Of a stretch of 64,000 nucleotides of DNA, positions 28,001 through 38,333 are shown one piece after another. This stretch comes from Stieleria varia (GTDB lineage Bacteria; Planctomycetota; Planctomycetia; Pirellulales; Pirellulaceae): positions 6,076,001-6,140,000 of the forward strand of contig NZ_CP151726.1 in the NCBI RefSeq assembly GCF_038443385.1. The letters run 5' to 3'. The notes below the pieces were generated by a model. It was not told the DNA's origin. It did no database searches and was given only the letters and a program-made list of their open reading frames with translations. The position numbers and the translations under genes are program-made. How positions within the stretch are numbered: the first letter of the stretch is position 1; each line of letters opens with the position of its first letter.

Positions 28001-29916
28001 GTGACGATGACCGTCTCGTTTCCTTCGACGATCGAGTCATCCAAAACCGACAAGTTGATCAGGGCACTGGTTTGGCCCGCCGGGATCGTGGCAGTCAAAC
28101 TTGGTGAAGCGTAGTCGGAGCCGACGGTTGCCGTGCCCGCCAGCGTGAATGTGACAGACGTGTTGGTTGAGCTGACGGCAGATTGCGTCACCATGAACTG
28201 ACCACTGACCGGGCCGGCTTCGGCGCCGTCTCGGACCGGCGAGATGCTGAGTGTCGCGTTATCGTTGTCCGTGATGTTGATGGACGCTGAGTTTTGTGTC
28301 GTGGAGATACTGACACCGGGGCTGTTGCTGGTGATCGAGTTGATCGTCAGCGTCACTGTCTCGGTTGATTCGACGATGGCATCATCCAGCACGGGAATCA
28401 CCACACTGGCGGTGGTCGAGCCGGCAGGGATCGTTGCCGTTCCGCTTCGCGGCGTGAAATCCTGTCCCGAAATTGCCGTGCCAGCGATGGTGTAGGAGAC
28501 CACCGTATCCACATCGCTGGTCTTTGTCTGAACGAGATTGAATGCGCCGCTGACCGTGCCTGCTTCGTTGCCGCTGTTGCCCGCGTCGACACGCAGGATT
28601 GCCGTGTCGTCATCGATGACATTGAGCGTGGCTTGGTTATTGCTACCGACAAAAATGTTCGCGTCGCCGCTGCTGATGGAATCAAGTCGCACGGTGAGCG
28701 ACTCTGAACCTTCGATGTGATTGTCCTGCAACACGGGTACATTCAGCAAAGTCATGGCGGAACCCGCCGGAATCGTGACTGTGCCGGACAACGCCGCGAA
28801 GTCGGTACCTTGGGTGGCTGTCCCGCCTGAAACGCTGTAGCTGATGACAGTATCGGTCGAGCTGATTGCGGTTTGAGTGACCATGAACTGGCCGGACACT
28901 AAACCGGCTTCATTCCCATCACGTGATTTCGCGATGCCGACCGTCGCGCTATCGTTGTCGAGCAAGTCGATCGAGGCGACGTTGCTGCTGCTGTCGATGC
29001 TAACACCCGCGGCACTGCTGGTGATCGAACCCAATGTGATGATGATGGACTCGGTTTCTTCGACCAACTGATCATTGATCGGGATCACATTGATGGTTGC
29101 GGAAGTGCTATTGGCCGGAATGGTGACCGTTCCACTGAGGGCGTTGAAGTCCGTGCCACTGGCTGCTTGCCCACCCAGAGTGTAGCTGACGACTGTGGGG
29201 GTCGTTGTGCTGACGGATTGACGAACAGTGAAGACGCCAGCGGTTCCGGATTCATTGGCATTGGTTGTGTTCACGATCGAAACGGTTGGGCTGGCCGGCG
29301 CCGCAATCATGATGGACGTGCCATCAAAGGCGATGTCACTGGCTGGAACCGCGCCACTGGGGATGAAGTATTCCACACGGTTGGTGCTGGAAGCATCCTG
29401 AGACAGCCCCAAGTTCAACGTTCCCACTGCATCGGCACGAAACGGAAAGCTGAACAGCAGAAAGGAGCCATCGGCAGGATTGGGTAGTCCCGCACTGCCG
29501 CCACCAGCAGCATCGATTCGGCCATCGACAGATGTGTCGCCAAGTTGGCGAATGGGGAACTGTGCGCCGTGAGTCACGCCACTCTGTGTCAGACTGATCA
29601 GTTGGGTGTCGTAGACGACGTCAAAGTAAGCTTGAAAGACTCCCGACGGGGAGTTTTGCCGATTGTCTTGAATAAAAACCTGTGCTTCGTAGTCTCGGTT
29701 CAACGTCAGCGTGGAAACTTGTGCCGACGGCGTGCTGGACTCCGCAAACTTCACCTCCACGCAGACATTCGCGTCACAGGCGAGCAGGCGACGGTCCTCC
29801 AGCAGCTCACCGAAAACCCGTCGACGAACACTATTGCGGCGACGAAGCGTTCCGCTGTGACGATCGGTCGATCGAGAGTTCTGTTTTCGCGATGGACGTT
29901 TGATGTGTTTCCACAT
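22021..29916 (-). CDS. Giant Calx-beta repeat surface protein with LEPR-XLL-type N-terminus
   Basis: 2631 residues. A basic N-terminus is followed by FGELLEDRRLLACDAN (residues 35-50), a form of the planctomycete LEPR-XLL motif seen on secreted giants. A 150-residue cohesin-like beta domain (DYEAQVFIQDNRQNSPSGVFQAYFDVVYD) comes next. Then I count 18 Calx-beta units of about 103 residues, each ending in a DND/DDE loop (for example SIDLLDND, NVIDDD) that binds calcium in this family. An SdrD-B-like domain (GRVWIDANNDGIEQVGEM) follows near residue 2300, then a Thr/Ser-rich linker and a C-terminal domain. It is probably a calcium-stabilised adhesin or cell-wall protein. No enzymatic motif is visible. 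Confidence 0.92.
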   Translation of the reverse strand: MWKHIKRPSRKQNSRSTDRHSGTLRRRNSVRRRVFGELLEDRRLLACDANVCVEVKFAESSTPSAQVSTLTLNRDYEAQVFIQDNRQNSPSGVFQAYFDVVYDTQLISLTQSGVTHGAQFPIRQLGDTSVDGRIDAAGGGSAGLPNPADGSFLLFSFPFRADAVGTLNLGLSQDASSTNRVEYFIPSGAVPASDIAFDGTSIMIAAPASPTVSIVNTTNANESGTAGVFTVRQSVSTTTPTVVSYTLGGQAASGTDFNALSGTVTIPANSTSATINVIPINDQLVEETESIIITLGSITSSAAGVSIDSSSNVASIDLLDNDSATVGIAKSRDGNEAGLVSGQFMVTQTAISSTDTVISYSVSGGTATQGTDFAALSGTVTIPAGSAMTLLNVPVLQDNHIEGSESLTVRLDSISSGDANIFVGSNNQATLNVIDDDTAILRVDAGNSGNEAGTVSGAFNLVQTKTSDVDTVVSYTIAGTAISGQDFTPRSGTATIPAGSTTASVVIPVLDDAIVESTETVTLTINSITSNSPGVSISTTQNSASINITDNDNATLSISPVRDGAEAGPVSGQFMVTQSAVSSTNTSVTFTLAGTATVGSDYASPSLTATIPAGQTSALINLSVLDDSIVEGNETVIVTLQSISGGDSEISISPTANQATIAITDNETPLVSIAATRSGQEQNTVAGQLTLSQSIATATQTQVAYTVTGTAAAGQDFSTLSGVATIPAGQTSTIIQVPVLNDSLVEGSETVIVTLSNIQGTSTLMIDNANRVATISIEDNDTATATISGSQNVTEADSNAIPLTVTLSKASSTATTLSYVVSGTATGNSDFDTLSGSVTVPANQSTATINVMLREDNLVESSESIIVTLNQVTAGNTGLITIGSSNQAATLNIADNDSATITIAADANGSEQGPTPGRFLVTQSATSSAPTVVNYTVGGTATSSQDFTPLSGSVTIPAGSTSAAISVPVLDDSDAEGSESVIVTLTSISNGNPGISLGGTNAATVLISDNESPQVGVSGTTNGSESNQTAGVFTLTQTVATDVDTVVSYTISGTASSGADFTALSGTAVIPMNATSTTISAAVLDDLIVEGSESLTLTITSLAGDSALVIDSANQSASISIDDDDTATARVAATQNGAENNNVNGSFTITLSSPSAQATTIAYTVSGSANAGVDYDSLSGVITLPAGATTGVISVIVNDDAVVEATENVRVTLNSVTSGLTDRITINPAGTTAAIQILDNDSATISIAAGRNGGEANTQSGRFDVTQSAVSATDTIIQYSVSGTATSGVDFSALSGSVTIPAGQTTASIDVSVLDDAIAEGAESVIVSLTAITAGDSDVTLSASSSATVLISDDDIPQVSVSATRNAPESGSVTGLFTVSQSVVTTTPTTVQYNVTGTASLDTDYIGLSGTAVIPAGQLSVDVSVTAINDSMIEGDETITLQITGVSGDAQLEIDAAQQTATIDLTDDESGLISIAATSNAAEAGEIPGLFTVTQDGVSDSDTTVTLTISGTATESEDFTAVSRTVLIPAGQTTATIEIPVIDDATVESTESVSVQLVAVTSSNDALALDTSADNASIDIVDNDTALIQVSLDNNGAEDSNSSGQFTITQSAVSSSDTLIGYTIGGTATSGDDYTALSGTVTIPSGSTSVTIPVPVVDDGIVEADETVLITLDQVVQSNGGITIDPQEDSLTLLIVDNDSATVSIELESDGSESGASPASFTVTQSAVSSVDTVIQLAVSGTATSGDDFQITSQSVTIPAGQTSASIVVSILDDELLESAETIIVTLDSITASDPDVSLDATMSSATATIVDDESGLISVAVTSNADESGLVNGVFTVTQDGVSAVDTVLNYTIGGTASQDIDFTALSGTVTIPAGQTSATVTVPVIQDDLIEGQETVLLTLTQTVSGDDRAQIDTSASAAEMILADDDTGVIRIVSAGNASEANTTAGTWTVSQSGVSTTDTVVSYTVAGTATSQSDFNALPGSVTIPAGQTSATITLQPLDDAVVEPTETVVLTLDSISSGSPLLSLSTTENQASVNITDNDNATVSISRLSDGLENGAVAATARITLSSASSTDTTVAISLGGTAGTQDFASIANTVTIPAGQTSVDLSLATVDDTSVEGIETVTVSLESISSGNDAIEIDTANRSASMSIADNDLATVEFVASSSNVLELAGSHSILVRLNVPGGGSLASPLTANVAVTGGSATTPGDFTLQTTSVTFAAGSTNGATQTVSINLVQDQVIEDAETIALGLSLANANSSISLGGASTHTVSLTDDPMDAEISGRVWIDANNDGIEQVGEMTVPGVVIQLVGATMLGEDVNLETTTDASGIYRFVGLSAGEYSITEIHPGNYLDGSESIGTIGGVSSGTVSSDRFTGIQLQPSQIGTNYSFGEIGLAAAQVNRFRVLARPRGGQTFGLPITSDNLTTTPTPVVSASSSSTVSAASSTNATPTQSPTDPSAANPISNFVASTAAATAAQSANVQYVNPPSSTPSSSQPLVRLSGTRLIITGSDQPNHIEIHPADVAFHQWSHRIVVNGETRFYDADMVDEVVLISGSDADSVVIADTTGNDVLTVKRDEVDFSSDSLQVQAIAYDFVRAISSSGGTDRILRDDELDALDYVLSTDGNWVL

Positions 29917-30280
29917 GAAAGCTTTGCCTTGCCTGCGTTAACGATGCCTGCGTTGACCATGCTGAGGACGGCATGGTGATAATGGATCTGCGTCGAGCAA
30001 CAGAAAATGTCGATCTGGACGGGTTTTCAATGATCATTGCCGTTTTGGACGAAGACTAACTTTGATCCCTCATTGGGAGTGAAGTTCCAGGAAATCGGGG
30101 CCTCAAATAGCTCCCATTCGGCTTTTGAGGGTTGTGCAGGTTTGATCGAGACGGCTGATCGGCTCGAATAGTGCCGGTCATCGTTTAACGACAAGCCGCA
30201 GGCGTAATCGCCACACCATCCGGCCAGGCCCGCAGGGTGAGGCTGGGCTACTGCAAAATTGACTCCCTGTTTCGGCGTTA

Positions 30281-30425
30281 TTAGGAATGGCAAAACGCTG
30301 GGCGGGGCACGCTATCGACTTGGAAAGTCGAGCGACAATTGTCGTTCGACTTTCCAAGTCGAAAACGAACACCACCATCCGCCCAAACACAAGCCATACG
30401 TTGTGTGCCGTGCGGCGTAACGGTT
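30281..30425 (+). repeat. Dispersed palindromic element, copy B (46-bp core 30316-30361)
   Basis: The best-preserved copy. AATGGCAAAACGCTGGGCGG leads into the core, whose arms CGACTTGGAAAGTCGAGCGA and TCGTTCGACTTTCCAAGTCG flank CAATTG. The right flank is GAAAACGAACACCACCATCC, then GCCCAAACACAAGCCATACG. Nothing else is recognisable in the gap 29917-30471. Confidence 0.88.
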
Positions 30426-30471
30426 ACCTCGATGGATTGTTCTCGGCGAAATCGCTCGCCGGATCCGAAAC

Positions 30472-30507
30472 AAAAAAAGGCGTCGCCATCATTAGACGGC
30501 AACGCCT
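30472..30507 (-). terminator. Rho-independent terminator for the beta-repeat gene
   Basis: Read on the minus strand, AGGCGTTGCC - loop - GGCGACGCCT (10-bp stem, one mismatch) is followed by seven T residues. It lies 60 bp past the stop of the gene at 30568-31950. Confidence 0.88.
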
Positions 30508-30567
30508 GAGTCGTTGATCTTGACGAGGGACGTCTTGCATCCCGTCGTCGGTGAACCGCGTCGGTGA

Positions 30568-31950
30568 TCAGTTCAAGATGAACTCATCGATCTCAAAGGT
30601 TTCCAGAGCCATGAAGGCGATATCGACGAGGCCTGGGGTGAGTTCCCGGATGAAGGTGTCATCGGGATGGTCTCCTGCAGCCAACGTGCTGATGCCCTTG
30701 AGACGCGATCCTGCGATCACACTCAAGGTATCTTTGCCGCCCAACAGGTTGATGGTCACGTCGTCTTCGACCGTGGTTTCCTCAAAGAGTACTTCGTCGC
30801 GGTGGTCACCGCCGTCGATTTCCAGATCGTCACCGAGGTCTGATCGCAGGAATGCGACGAAGCTTTCGCCATCGCCGAGGTCGAAATCGACCAAGTTGAT
30901 GATAGAGGTGTCGGTGATGTTGACGTTATCGACGCCTTCGTCGCTGGAGAGTGTCAACGAACCTCGGATGTCACCGGTCACGATCGAAGTGTCGCTGCCG
31001 AAGGTTCCCGTTCCGTTGTTGATGATCACATCGTCGGTAATCAATGAATCCGTGATCGACAGAGTATCAAGACCGACACCGTTGGTGATTTCCAATACGG
31101 TTCCGGCAATCGAAACACCGATGTCGCTCATTTCGATGGAAACGTTGTTGTGCCCGTCGCCGTTGTCGATCGTTACTGTTTCTTTAACATCAGTTTCATG
31201 CAGACTGACGCGGTCATTTCCATCACCTTGCGAGATATCGATGCTGCCACCGATGATCGGCTGTGTGTTCATACCGAACACGACTTTGTCGTCACCGGCT
31301 CCATTGTCGATCGTGACGTCACCATCGATCTCTGCGGCGAATACGAACACGCTATCAGCGGATGCTCCGTTGATCACGTCGAGATTACCGTCGAGGATGC
31401 TGTTGTTGACAACCATCAGGGTGTTGTTGCCTTCACCACCGACGAACGAAGTGTCACCGATGATTGTTGATGCATCAATCGTCAAGTTGTCTTCGTCGAT
31501 ACCGCCGATCACGGACAACGCGCCCGAGACACGCGTGTTGATCAAGCTGAACGTATTCTGCCCGGTCGGGTCCGTGATCGTGACGGGGCCGGTCACAGCC
31601 AGTTTGTTCGTCGCGTCTGCGCCTCGGATCACGAACGTGTCGCTGCCGGTTGCGAGATCAACGGTTACAGAGGTCACTGGATCATTGATGAACGTATCAC
31701 CGTTGACGATGGTCGGCAGACCGTTGACGACGGTACCGATCACACGATATTCGCCGGGGTTATCGCCGGGGACCAACTCGACCCCGTTTCCTTCTCCGTC
31801 ACCAGTGATAGTCAGAGCGCCGGCGGCATAGGTCGCCAGGACGTCACCCGCCAACATTTGTCGACTTTCCAGCGTGTCGATTCGCAGCGATCGACGTCGC
31901 GACGTTCGGCGTTTCTTACGATTGGGGAATAGCGCAGACATTTTTTGCAT
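30568..31950 (-). CDS. LEPR-motif protein with beta-solenoid-like repeats
   Basis: 460 residues from ATG 31950 (MQKMSALFPNRKKRRTSRRR), with AGG just upstream; ATG 31941 is equally possible. IDTLESRQMLAGD is the planctomycete LEPR-XLL-type motif following a basic stretch. The remainder consists of imperfect units of 20-25 residues rich in Asp, Asn, Gly and Ile/Val (GDVTIDNGAGDDKVVFG, ETVTIDNGDGHNNVSIE, DDVIINNGTGTFGSD), which suggests a right-handed beta-helix of stacked strands, possibly calcium-binding. No catalytic residues are evident. It is divergent from the SdrD-B giant and followed by its own terminator. Confidence 0.85.
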   Translation of the reverse strand: MQKMSALFPNRKKRRTSRRRSLRIDTLESRQMLAGDVLATYAAGALTITGDGEGNGVELVPGDNPGEYRVIGTVVNGLPTIVNGDTFINDPVTSVTVDLATGSDTFVIRGADATNKLAVTGPVTITDPTGQNTFSLINTRVSGALSVIGGIDEDNLTIDASTIIGDTSFVGGEGNNTLMVVNNSILDGNLDVINGASADSVFVFAAEIDGDVTIDNGAGDDKVVFGMNTQPIIGGSIDISQGDGNDRVSLHETDVKETVTIDNGDGHNNVSIEMSDIGVSIAGTVLEITNGVGLDTLSITDSLITDDVIINNGTGTFGSDTSIVTGDIRGSLTLSSDEGVDNVNITDTSIINLVDFDLGDGESFVAFLRSDLGDDLEIDGGDHRDEVLFEETTVEDDVTINLLGGKDTLSVIAGSRLKGISTLAAGDHPDDTFIRELTPGLVDIAFMALETFEIDEFILN

Positions 31951-32457
31951 CAACCTAGATTGAGTGATTGGATCGCCATCCCTAACGGTAAGTCTCGGGC
32001 ACGCCAACGAGCAACTGTAAGCACCAACATCAAAACGTTTGTACCGATTTGTTCGCTCGTATCAGTCGTACCATTTCCATTCCCTTGTAGTTGCACCTTT
32101 GTGGCGCGTCAATTCTCCGGAGGGGTAAAATAGAAACAATCATTTTGAGCACTCGATACATCCAGTACTTCCTGCCCAGCCGGACTTGGTGACGTGCGTT
32201 ACGCAGAGCCCCCAGATGATTCTGCAAGCATCAAAGCTTGCAATGGTTGCACTATTCGATTTTTCTTTGCAAGCGGACCGTACGAGTATTGATTGCCGCT
32301 GTTTATGCTGTAGAGGTTGCAGCGAATCGTCGGTTGAAGCGGCGAGCGCTCATTGTGTGGATTCTTGAAGTCCAAACGGGTGGTTGTTTTTCGAGCTGGG
32401 ACGCGTAATTGATTGCAGGACGCATTAGCGAATGTGTCTGTCGGATCTGAGCGTTTC
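31951..32457. other. Divergent intergenic region between two LEPR-motif genes
   Basis: 507 bp with no supported gene. It presumably contains back-to-back promoters for the beta-repeat protein and the SdrD-B giant. I see no clear consensus promoter or repeat. Confidence 0.5.
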
Positions 32458-35400
32458 ATGAAATCCTGGTTGCCGAATCGTTCCCTGTCGCGATCAAAGA
32501 CTCGCAGGCCGTCCAGCCGCGCGAAGCGCCAGCGATTGACTCGGACACTGCGTTTGCAGCGATTCGAATCCCGCATGATGTTGGCCGGCGATGTCGTCTT
32601 CATGGAAGACTTTGAATCGGGCGACGGCGGATTCACCGTGGACAACACCGGTGGTTCCATTTTGGGGCAGTGGCATCATTCGATCGGTCGCAGTCGTGAT
32701 GGCTTGCCCGGACACTCTCCCACCCACGCGTTTTACTATGGACAGTTTGAAACGGTATTGGGCGGCGGACGATATCCGGTTTTTACGGATCATCAAGGTA
32801 CGCTGACATCGCCTGAAATTGAACTTGGTTGTGGCGTCAACACGCTTAGTTTTAGCTATCTGCTCGACACAAGAGATCCGCTGGATCAGGACTTTGCCGA
32901 GGTCCGAATCATTGATGTCTCAAGCGGCACCAAGACCTTGATAATGTCTCGAGCGGGAGGCGAGATAATCGAAGGTGACTACCGTTGGCACCAAGCGACC
33001 GCTGATATCAGCCAGTGGGAAGGCAAGACGATTCAAGTTGAGTTTCTGTTTGACACCGGAGACGCCGAACCGATAGATCCAGAGGGTTGGTACATCGATG
33101 ACATTCTGGTCACGAACGAACCGCATGATGGATTCGTTGACGGAGTTGTGTTCGAGGACATCAACGGCAACGGCGTGCGCGACACCGCTGAACCGGGGCT
33201 ATCCGGATGGGAGATTCGTGCTTATCGCGATGCAAACGGTGACGGAAAACTGGACCAATCGGAGTTCGATGCTGGACCGGCCGTTTCCGACTTCACCAGC
33301 AATGGTCTCACCGATAAAGATGCTGACGGAAATCCAGACGCAGTGGGTTTCTATCGCATCGATGTTCCCGCAGGTGAGTACATTGTCGTCGAAGGTTTAC
33401 TCAATGGTTGGCAGCAGTCTTTGCCGGGGCAAGTGGTTCTCGACAACGTTGTTTCGGGATCGACGGCGGTCGGAGAGTTGGGCTACGCGGTCGTGATCGA
33501 ATGTGACCAAGCCACGCAAGGGTTCGACTTCGGCAATTTTGAAACCATCGACGTTTCGGGCCGAAAGTTCGAAGACGCCGATGCGAACGGATTGTTTGAC
33601 CTTAACGCAGGCGATTCGGCTTTGCCAGGTTGGCAAATCCATGCCTACCAGGACAACGGAACGACAGTCGGAGCGTTGGACCCAGGCGACACACTCGTCA
33701 CGACCGTGACGACCGATTCCAACGGCGAGTATCGTTTCGACTTGGTGCCGGGCGATTATTTGATCGTCGAAGAACAGCGGAGTGGTTGGCGGCAATCAAC
33801 ACCGACCACGGACGTGGGTGGCAATACCGTCGGTCACGCGTCTGATGGATTCTCGTTGGCAGTGCGCTCGGGTGACTCGCTGACCGACGTCGACTTCGGC
33901 AACTACGTGACCGGGTCGATCCATGTGTTCAAGTTCAACGACTTGAACGCGGATGGGGTCCACACGAGCAACGAGCCAGGTTGGGCAGGGATCACGATTT
34001 CGTTGATGGGCGTCGATGGTTTGGGAAACACATTACCAACGATCACGGCAACCACGGACGCATCGGGAAACGTTGACTTCACCGACTTGATCCCCGGCGT
34101 GTATTCGGTCACCGAGATCCTGCCGTCCATGAACCTCGCTTCGACGCCCGTGAACGTGACGGGTATCGTCGTCAGCAGCAGGCAAGAATGGGTTGCAGTG
34201 GCCAACCAAGCCGCCTTGCCTGCGGACTCGCTAAAACGCGAATCGATCTTGGACGCCGATTTGGATGGTGTTTCGGATCTTGCGTTTGGCAACTACCTCC
34301 GCGGTTCGATTCACGGTCAGAAATTCAACGACATCAACGCCAACGGGATCAAGGACATCGATGAGCCGGGCGTGAACGGAGTCAGTTTTTCGCTTTCGGG
34401 GATCGATTCACAGGGCAACGCGATCTTGCCTGTTCGCACCACAGTGTCGATGGACATGGACTTGGACGGCGACGGTTCGATCGATCCGTTGACCGAGCGG
34501 GGTTTGTTCTGGTTTGCCGATTTGGACCCGGGGACGTACACCGTCACGGAAACCGTTCCCAACAACAGTGTGGCCACGACGGGGAGTTCCGTTGGCGGGA
34601 TTGTGCTGACCAGCGGTGTCGAGTTCGTAGCCGCTGCAGGTCAAGCGATGTTGGCGGCGAATTCTGCAAAGCAAGAGCAGGTTCTTGATCGCGACAACGA
34701 CGGGGTAGCGGATCTCGCGTTTGGAAATGCACTCAAGAGTTCCATCGTCGGGCACAAGTTCGAGGACTTGGACGGCGATGGGATCGAAGACCTTGGCGAG
34801 CCTCGGTTGAACGGTTTTGTGGTCGAACTGCTGGTGGAAACCAATGGCGTCTTCGTCATTGCCACCGACAGCAATGGCAATGCGCGTCGAACGGTCACCG
34901 CCGATCGTGATCTCAATGGCGACTCGACGATCGATCCAGTGACCGAGCGAGGGCTTTATTGGTTTGACGGGCTGAGCGAAGGAATCTATCGGGTGCGAGA
35001 GGTTCTGACGGCGACTCAAGTCGACCGAAGCTGGCGGCAATCGACGGCGTCGGCTGGCGACATCTCGCTGCCCCTTGGTGCGGCCGTGGTTGCGATTTCA
35101 GGGCAATCGATCGGCGGGCAGCAAGAAACTGTCCTAGCAGACTTGGCCATCGGCAATTACGTGCTCGGCTCGCTGCACGGTCAAGTCTACAACGACATCA
35201 ACGGCAACGGTGTCCAAGATCCTGGCGAGACGGGACTCGACGGCGTGACAATCACGCTGTCGGGGATAGATGGCAAGGGCGTTGCGATTGGGAGCCGGTC
35301 ATTTGTCACCACCAGCATGGACCTGAACGGCGATGGTTCGATCGACTCACTGACAGAGAGAGGCCTGTACGGTTTCACCGATTTGGCCCCTGGCACGTAC

Positions 35401-37458
35401 ACCTTGACGGAAGTGGTTCCCGCGGGCAGCTCTTTGACGACGCCGAATCCCGTGGTCGATGTCTCCGTTTCTAGTCGAATGGAGTGGGTTTCCGGCGTCG
35501 GGCAAGCGATGTTGGGCAGCGGTGCGGCGAAGGTGGAGATGGTCTTGGACCGCGACACCGATGGTGTGCCCGATTTGAATTTCGGCAACGCGGGCAATCT
35601 GGATTTCGGTGATGCACCTAGTCCGTCCTTCCCAACGTTGCTCGCCAGTGATGGTGCACGTCATGCGATCGTGCCGGGTTTTCATCTCGGTGCGTTGATT
35701 GATGCGGAACCTGATGGGCAGCCGACCGCCGCTGCGGATGGCGACGATAACGCTGGTGTCGACGACGAAGACGGAGTGGTGTTTGCCAATCAAATCCTTG
35801 CCGGATTCACCAGCGAAGTCACGGTGACCTTGGCGAATGATGACCCAGATAACCGAGACGCGTTACTCAACGCTTGGATCGATTTCAACGGCGATGGTGC
35901 GTGGGATTCCGGCGAGCAGATTTTCACCGACTTGGCGTTGACTGCGGGCGCACAGACATTGACGTTCAATGTCCCGCTGTCGGCGACGTTGAACGAGCCG
36001 CTCGTGACGCGATTCCGATTGAGTTCGACGGGCGGACTACCAAGTGACGGCAGCGGCTTCGCCATCGATGGCGAGGTGGAGGACCACACCGTCACGATCC
36101 GGGGATTTGATTTCGGTGATGCCTTACGAATCGATGGAGGTACGCCTACTTATCCGACATTGTTAGCGGACGATGGTGCTCGCCACATCATCCAGCCGGG
36201 GTTCTATCTCGGCAGCGATACGGAACCCGACGCGGAGAGCGATGGCCAGCCAACGGTTCTGTCCAATGGTGATGATGCCGACGGGACTGACGACGAAGAC
36301 GGGGTGGTGCTGCGAACCGCTGCGGTTCAAGGACAAAGCAACGAGATCGATGTTCTGGTTCCGTCGACCTTTGGACAAGGGTTTCTCGATGCGTGGATCG
36401 ACTACAACTTGGACGGTGACTGGGATGATCCTGGGGAGCAGATATTCTCAAGCCAGTCGCTGTCCTACGACGGATCGACGGGACTGAATATTTTATCATT
36501 CACGACACCGCTGCTGGCTGATGTGCTGCAAGACTTTGTAGCGCCCGCCAGATTCCGAGTCAGTCGTGCGGGGGGCTTAAGTCCTGGAGGTCTTGCGATG
36601 GACGGTGAAGTCGAGGATCACTTGATCACCATCACGGCACAAGACCCGGCCTTTGACGGTGGAGATGCCCCGACGGCGGCGCAGTCAGGCTTTGCAAAGA
36701 GTTACCCGACGCTGATCAGCAATGATGGGGCGTTTCATCAGATCTTGGAAGGGTTGCATTTAGGCAATGCGGTTGACGATGACGGTTTCACGGGTTTGCC
36801 CACGTCGATGGCCGATGGGGACGACGTCAGTGAAGCAGATGATGAAGACGGTGTCGTGATTCCAGAGTTGACCGTCGATATCGGTAATGTTGCCGTCGTG
36901 TCGGTACCGCAAACCACCCTGGATCTAGGCGGACGATTAGATGCCTGGATCGATTTGAACCGAGATGGCGATTGGGACGATGCCGGAGAAAGACTGACAC
37001 CGGCGGGTGGTCAACTGCTGACGACGCTGACCACTGAAATCAATTTGCCGGCTGTCGCAACAGCAGGAAACAGGTACGCAAGATTTCGACTCAGTTTGAC
37101 CGGCGGCCTTTCTCCCGGTGGCAGCTTGATCAATATCGACCCCGTCACCAGCGAAGGTGATAACATCCCTGGCGAAGTCGAAGACTACTTGGTTCGTGTC
37201 GTTTCATCGCCGTCCGAGGCTCCCATCACGAAACGTCGCTTCATCGTCTCATCGTTGGAAAATGATTCAACGCCTGCAACCACATCTGCAACCACGCAAG
37301 CATCGTCCACTGTCCCCATGACCTCGCGATCGGGAACGGTGGTTGCGGCGGCGACAACCAATGCCAATGTCACGCCGGACAGCCATGATGCGGTGTTCGC
37401 GGAATTGGGGCAGCCGACTGTTTCTTCGCGACGACTGATGCTGACCTCCAGTCGCTAG
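32458..37458 (+). CDS. Giant SdrD-B/GEVED extracellular protein with LEPR-XLL-type N-terminus
   Basis: 1666 residues from ATG 32458 ([17 protein letters not shown]); a TTG-type start 45 bases upstream is less likely. The motif [16 protein letters not shown] follows a basic tail. Next comes a jelly-roll-like domain ([18 protein letters not shown] ... GWYIDDILV). Six SdrD-B-like units follow, recognisable by [45 protein letters not shown] and DINGNGVQD. Three GEVED-type domains follow (DFGDAP/DFGDAL/DGGDAP ... GEVEDH or GEVEDY). Calcium-binding DxDxDG loops occur throughout. It is probably a cell-surface or secreted structural protein. Its stop codon overlaps that of the OxyR-like gene at CTAG 37455-37458. 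Confidence 0.92.
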   Translation: MKSWLPNRSLSRSKTRRPSSRAKRQRLTRTLRLQRFESRMMLAGDVVFMEDFESGDGGFTVDNTGGSILGQWHHSIGRSRDGLPGHSPTHAFYYGQFETVLGGGRYPVFTDHQGTLTSPEIELGCGVNTLSFSYLLDTRDPLDQDFAEVRIIDVSSGTKTLIMSRAGGEIIEGDYRWHQATADISQWEGKTIQVEFLFDTGDAEPIDPEGWYIDDILVTNEPHDGFVDGVVFEDINGNGVRDTAEPGLSGWEIRAYRDANGDGKLDQSEFDAGPAVSDFTSNGLTDKDADGNPDAVGFYRIDVPAGEYIVVEGLLNGWQQSLPGQVVLDNVVSGSTAVGELGYAVVIECDQATQGFDFGNFETIDVSGRKFEDADANGLFDLNAGDSALPGWQIHAYQDNGTTVGALDPGDTLVTTVTTDSNGEYRFDLVPGDYLIVEEQRSGWRQSTPTTDVGGNTVGHASDGFSLAVRSGDSLTDVDFGNYVTGSIHVFKFNDLNADGVHTSNEPGWAGITISLMGVDGLGNTLPTITATTDASGNVDFTDLIPGVYSVTEILPSMNLASTPVNVTGIVVSSRQEWVAVANQAALPADSLKRESILDADLDGVSDLAFGNYLRGSIHGQKFNDINANGIKDIDEPGVNGVSFSLSGIDSQGNAILPVRTTVSMDMDLDGDGSIDPLTERGLFWFADLDPGTYTVTETVPNNSVATTGSSVGGIVLTSGVEFVAAAGQAMLAANSAKQEQVLDRDNDGVADLAFGNALKSSIVGHKFEDLDGDGIEDLGEPRLNGFVVELLVETNGVFVIATDSNGNARRTVTADRDLNGDSTIDPVTERGLYWFDGLSEGIYRVREVLTATQVDRSWRQSTASAGDISLPLGAAVVAISGQSIGGQQETVLADLAIGNYVLGSLHGQVYNDINGNGVQDPGETGLDGVTITLSGIDGKGVAIGSRSFVTTSMDLNGDGSIDSLTERGLYGFTDLAPGTYTLTEVVPAGSSLTTPNPVVDVSVSSRMEWVSGVGQAMLGSGAAKVEMVLDRDTDGVPDLNFGNAGNLDFGDAPSPSFPTLLASDGARHAIVPGFHLGALIDAEPDGQPTAAADGDDNAGVDDEDGVVFANQILAGFTSEVTVTLANDDPDNRDALLNAWIDFNGDGAWDSGEQIFTDLALTAGAQTLTFNVPLSATLNEPLVTRFRLSSTGGLPSDGSGFAIDGEVEDHTVTIRGFDFGDALRIDGGTPTYPTLLADDGARHIIQPGFYLGSDTEPDAESDGQPTVLSNGDDADGTDDEDGVVLRTAAVQGQSNEIDVLVPSTFGQGFLDAWIDYNLDGDWDDPGEQIFSSQSLSYDGSTGLNILSFTTPLLADVLQDFVAPARFRVSRAGGLSPGGLAMDGEVEDHLITITAQDPAFDGGDAPTAAQSGFAKSYPTLISNDGAFHQILEGLHLGNAVDDDGFTGLPTSMADGDDVSEADDEDGVVIPELTVDIGNVAVVSVPQTTLDLGGRLDAWIDLNRDGDWDDAGERLTPAGGQLLTTLTTEINLPAVATAGNRYARFRLSLTGGLSPGGSLINIDPVTSEGDNIPGEVEDYLVRVVSSPSEAPITKRRFIVSSLENDSTPATTSATTQASSTVPMTSRSGTVVAAATTNANVTPDSHDAVFAELGQPTVSSRRLMLTSSR

Positions 37459-38333
37459 CACTTGGAGTATCCGAGCAGGTTTTCACGGAACGCGGTCAGC
37501 AGGCGACTTTGGAATCGATAGGGGTTCCAAACGGCGACGATCGTTCGTGTCGGCTTGATGCCATGAAGTCGTCGGTACACGCGACGTTTGCTGGTGTCTA
37601 GCTTTTTTGCCATCGCAGGGATCATCGACACACCGTGCGAGAGTGACACCAGTTCTTGGACCATTGCGAGTTGACTGGTGCGTTCCACTGCGACGGGATG
37701 TACGGATCCTTGTCGGCAAAACGATGTGATATTGTCCGACAAACAGTGTGCTTCGTCTAGCAAAACGAACGGGTAGTGCTCAATGTCACTGAGTCGGATC
37801 TGTTTTTTGTTGGCCAGCGGATGATCCAAGGGCAACACGAGACTCAATTCCTCCGTAAACAGCTCTTCGATCTCCACATAGCGGGCCGGCACGGGCAAGG
37901 CCATGATGGCCACGTCCAGTTCTCCCTGCTTGATTCGATGCAAGAGTTGATCCGTGATGTCTTCTTGGACAATCACCGAAGCCTTGGGATAGGCATCGGC
38001 AAATTGACGGAGCAGCCCTGGCAGAAAGAAAGGAGCGACCGTGGGGATCGCGCCGATTCTGATTCTGCCGCTCTGTCCGTCGTCGCAGATCTCAGATTTG
38101 GCATCCTCAAAGATCAAGAGGATTTGTTCGACGCGTTTTTGAAACAGCAAGCCGGCGTCGGTCAAGTCCACCGATCGAGGCTTGCGTTCGAACAGTGGTT
38201 GCCCCAACTCATCCTCCAGTCGCTGAATGGAACGACTCAGCGCAGGCTGGGAAAGGTGCAGGCGTTCAGCGGCACGGGTGAAATTCTTCAGTTCCGCGAC
38301 GCACTGAAAGTGCCTGAATTGATCCATGTCCAT
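37455..38333 (-). CDS. oxyR: OxyR-like LysR-family redox regulator
   Basis: 292 residues. The N-terminal winged [41 protein letters not shown] is typical of LysR regulators. In the effector domain, [19 protein letters not shown] has Cys197 and Cys206 spaced exactly as Cys199-Cys208 of E. coli OxyR (GHCLRDQAMGFC), the pair that forms the peroxide-sensing disulphide. This is strong evidence for an OxyR-type sensor. No catalase or peroxiredoxin gene is adjacent; the divergent neighbour is an unrecognised protein. ATG 38327 is an alternative start. Confidence 0.85.
   Translation of the reverse strand: MDMDQFRHFQCVAELKNFTRAAERLHLSQPALSRSIQRLEDELGQPLFERKPRSVDLTDAGLLFQKRVEQILLIFEDAKSEICDDGQSGRIRIGAIPTVAPFFLPGLLRQFADAYPKASVIVQEDITDQLLHRIKQGELDVAIMALPVPARYVEIEELFTEELSLVLPLDHPLANKKQIRLSDIEHYPFVLLDEAHCLSDNITSFCRQGSVHPVAVERTSQLAMVQELVSLSHGVSMIPAMAKKLDTSKRRVYRRLHGIKPTRTIVAVWNPYRFQSRLLTAFRENLLGYSKC

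Noticed and set aside
22021..29916. Long direct repeats in this region as a possible CRISPR array
   Set aside because: The period is about 310 bp, sequence varies between units, and the repeats encode Calx-beta domains in frame; there are no spacers or cas genes.
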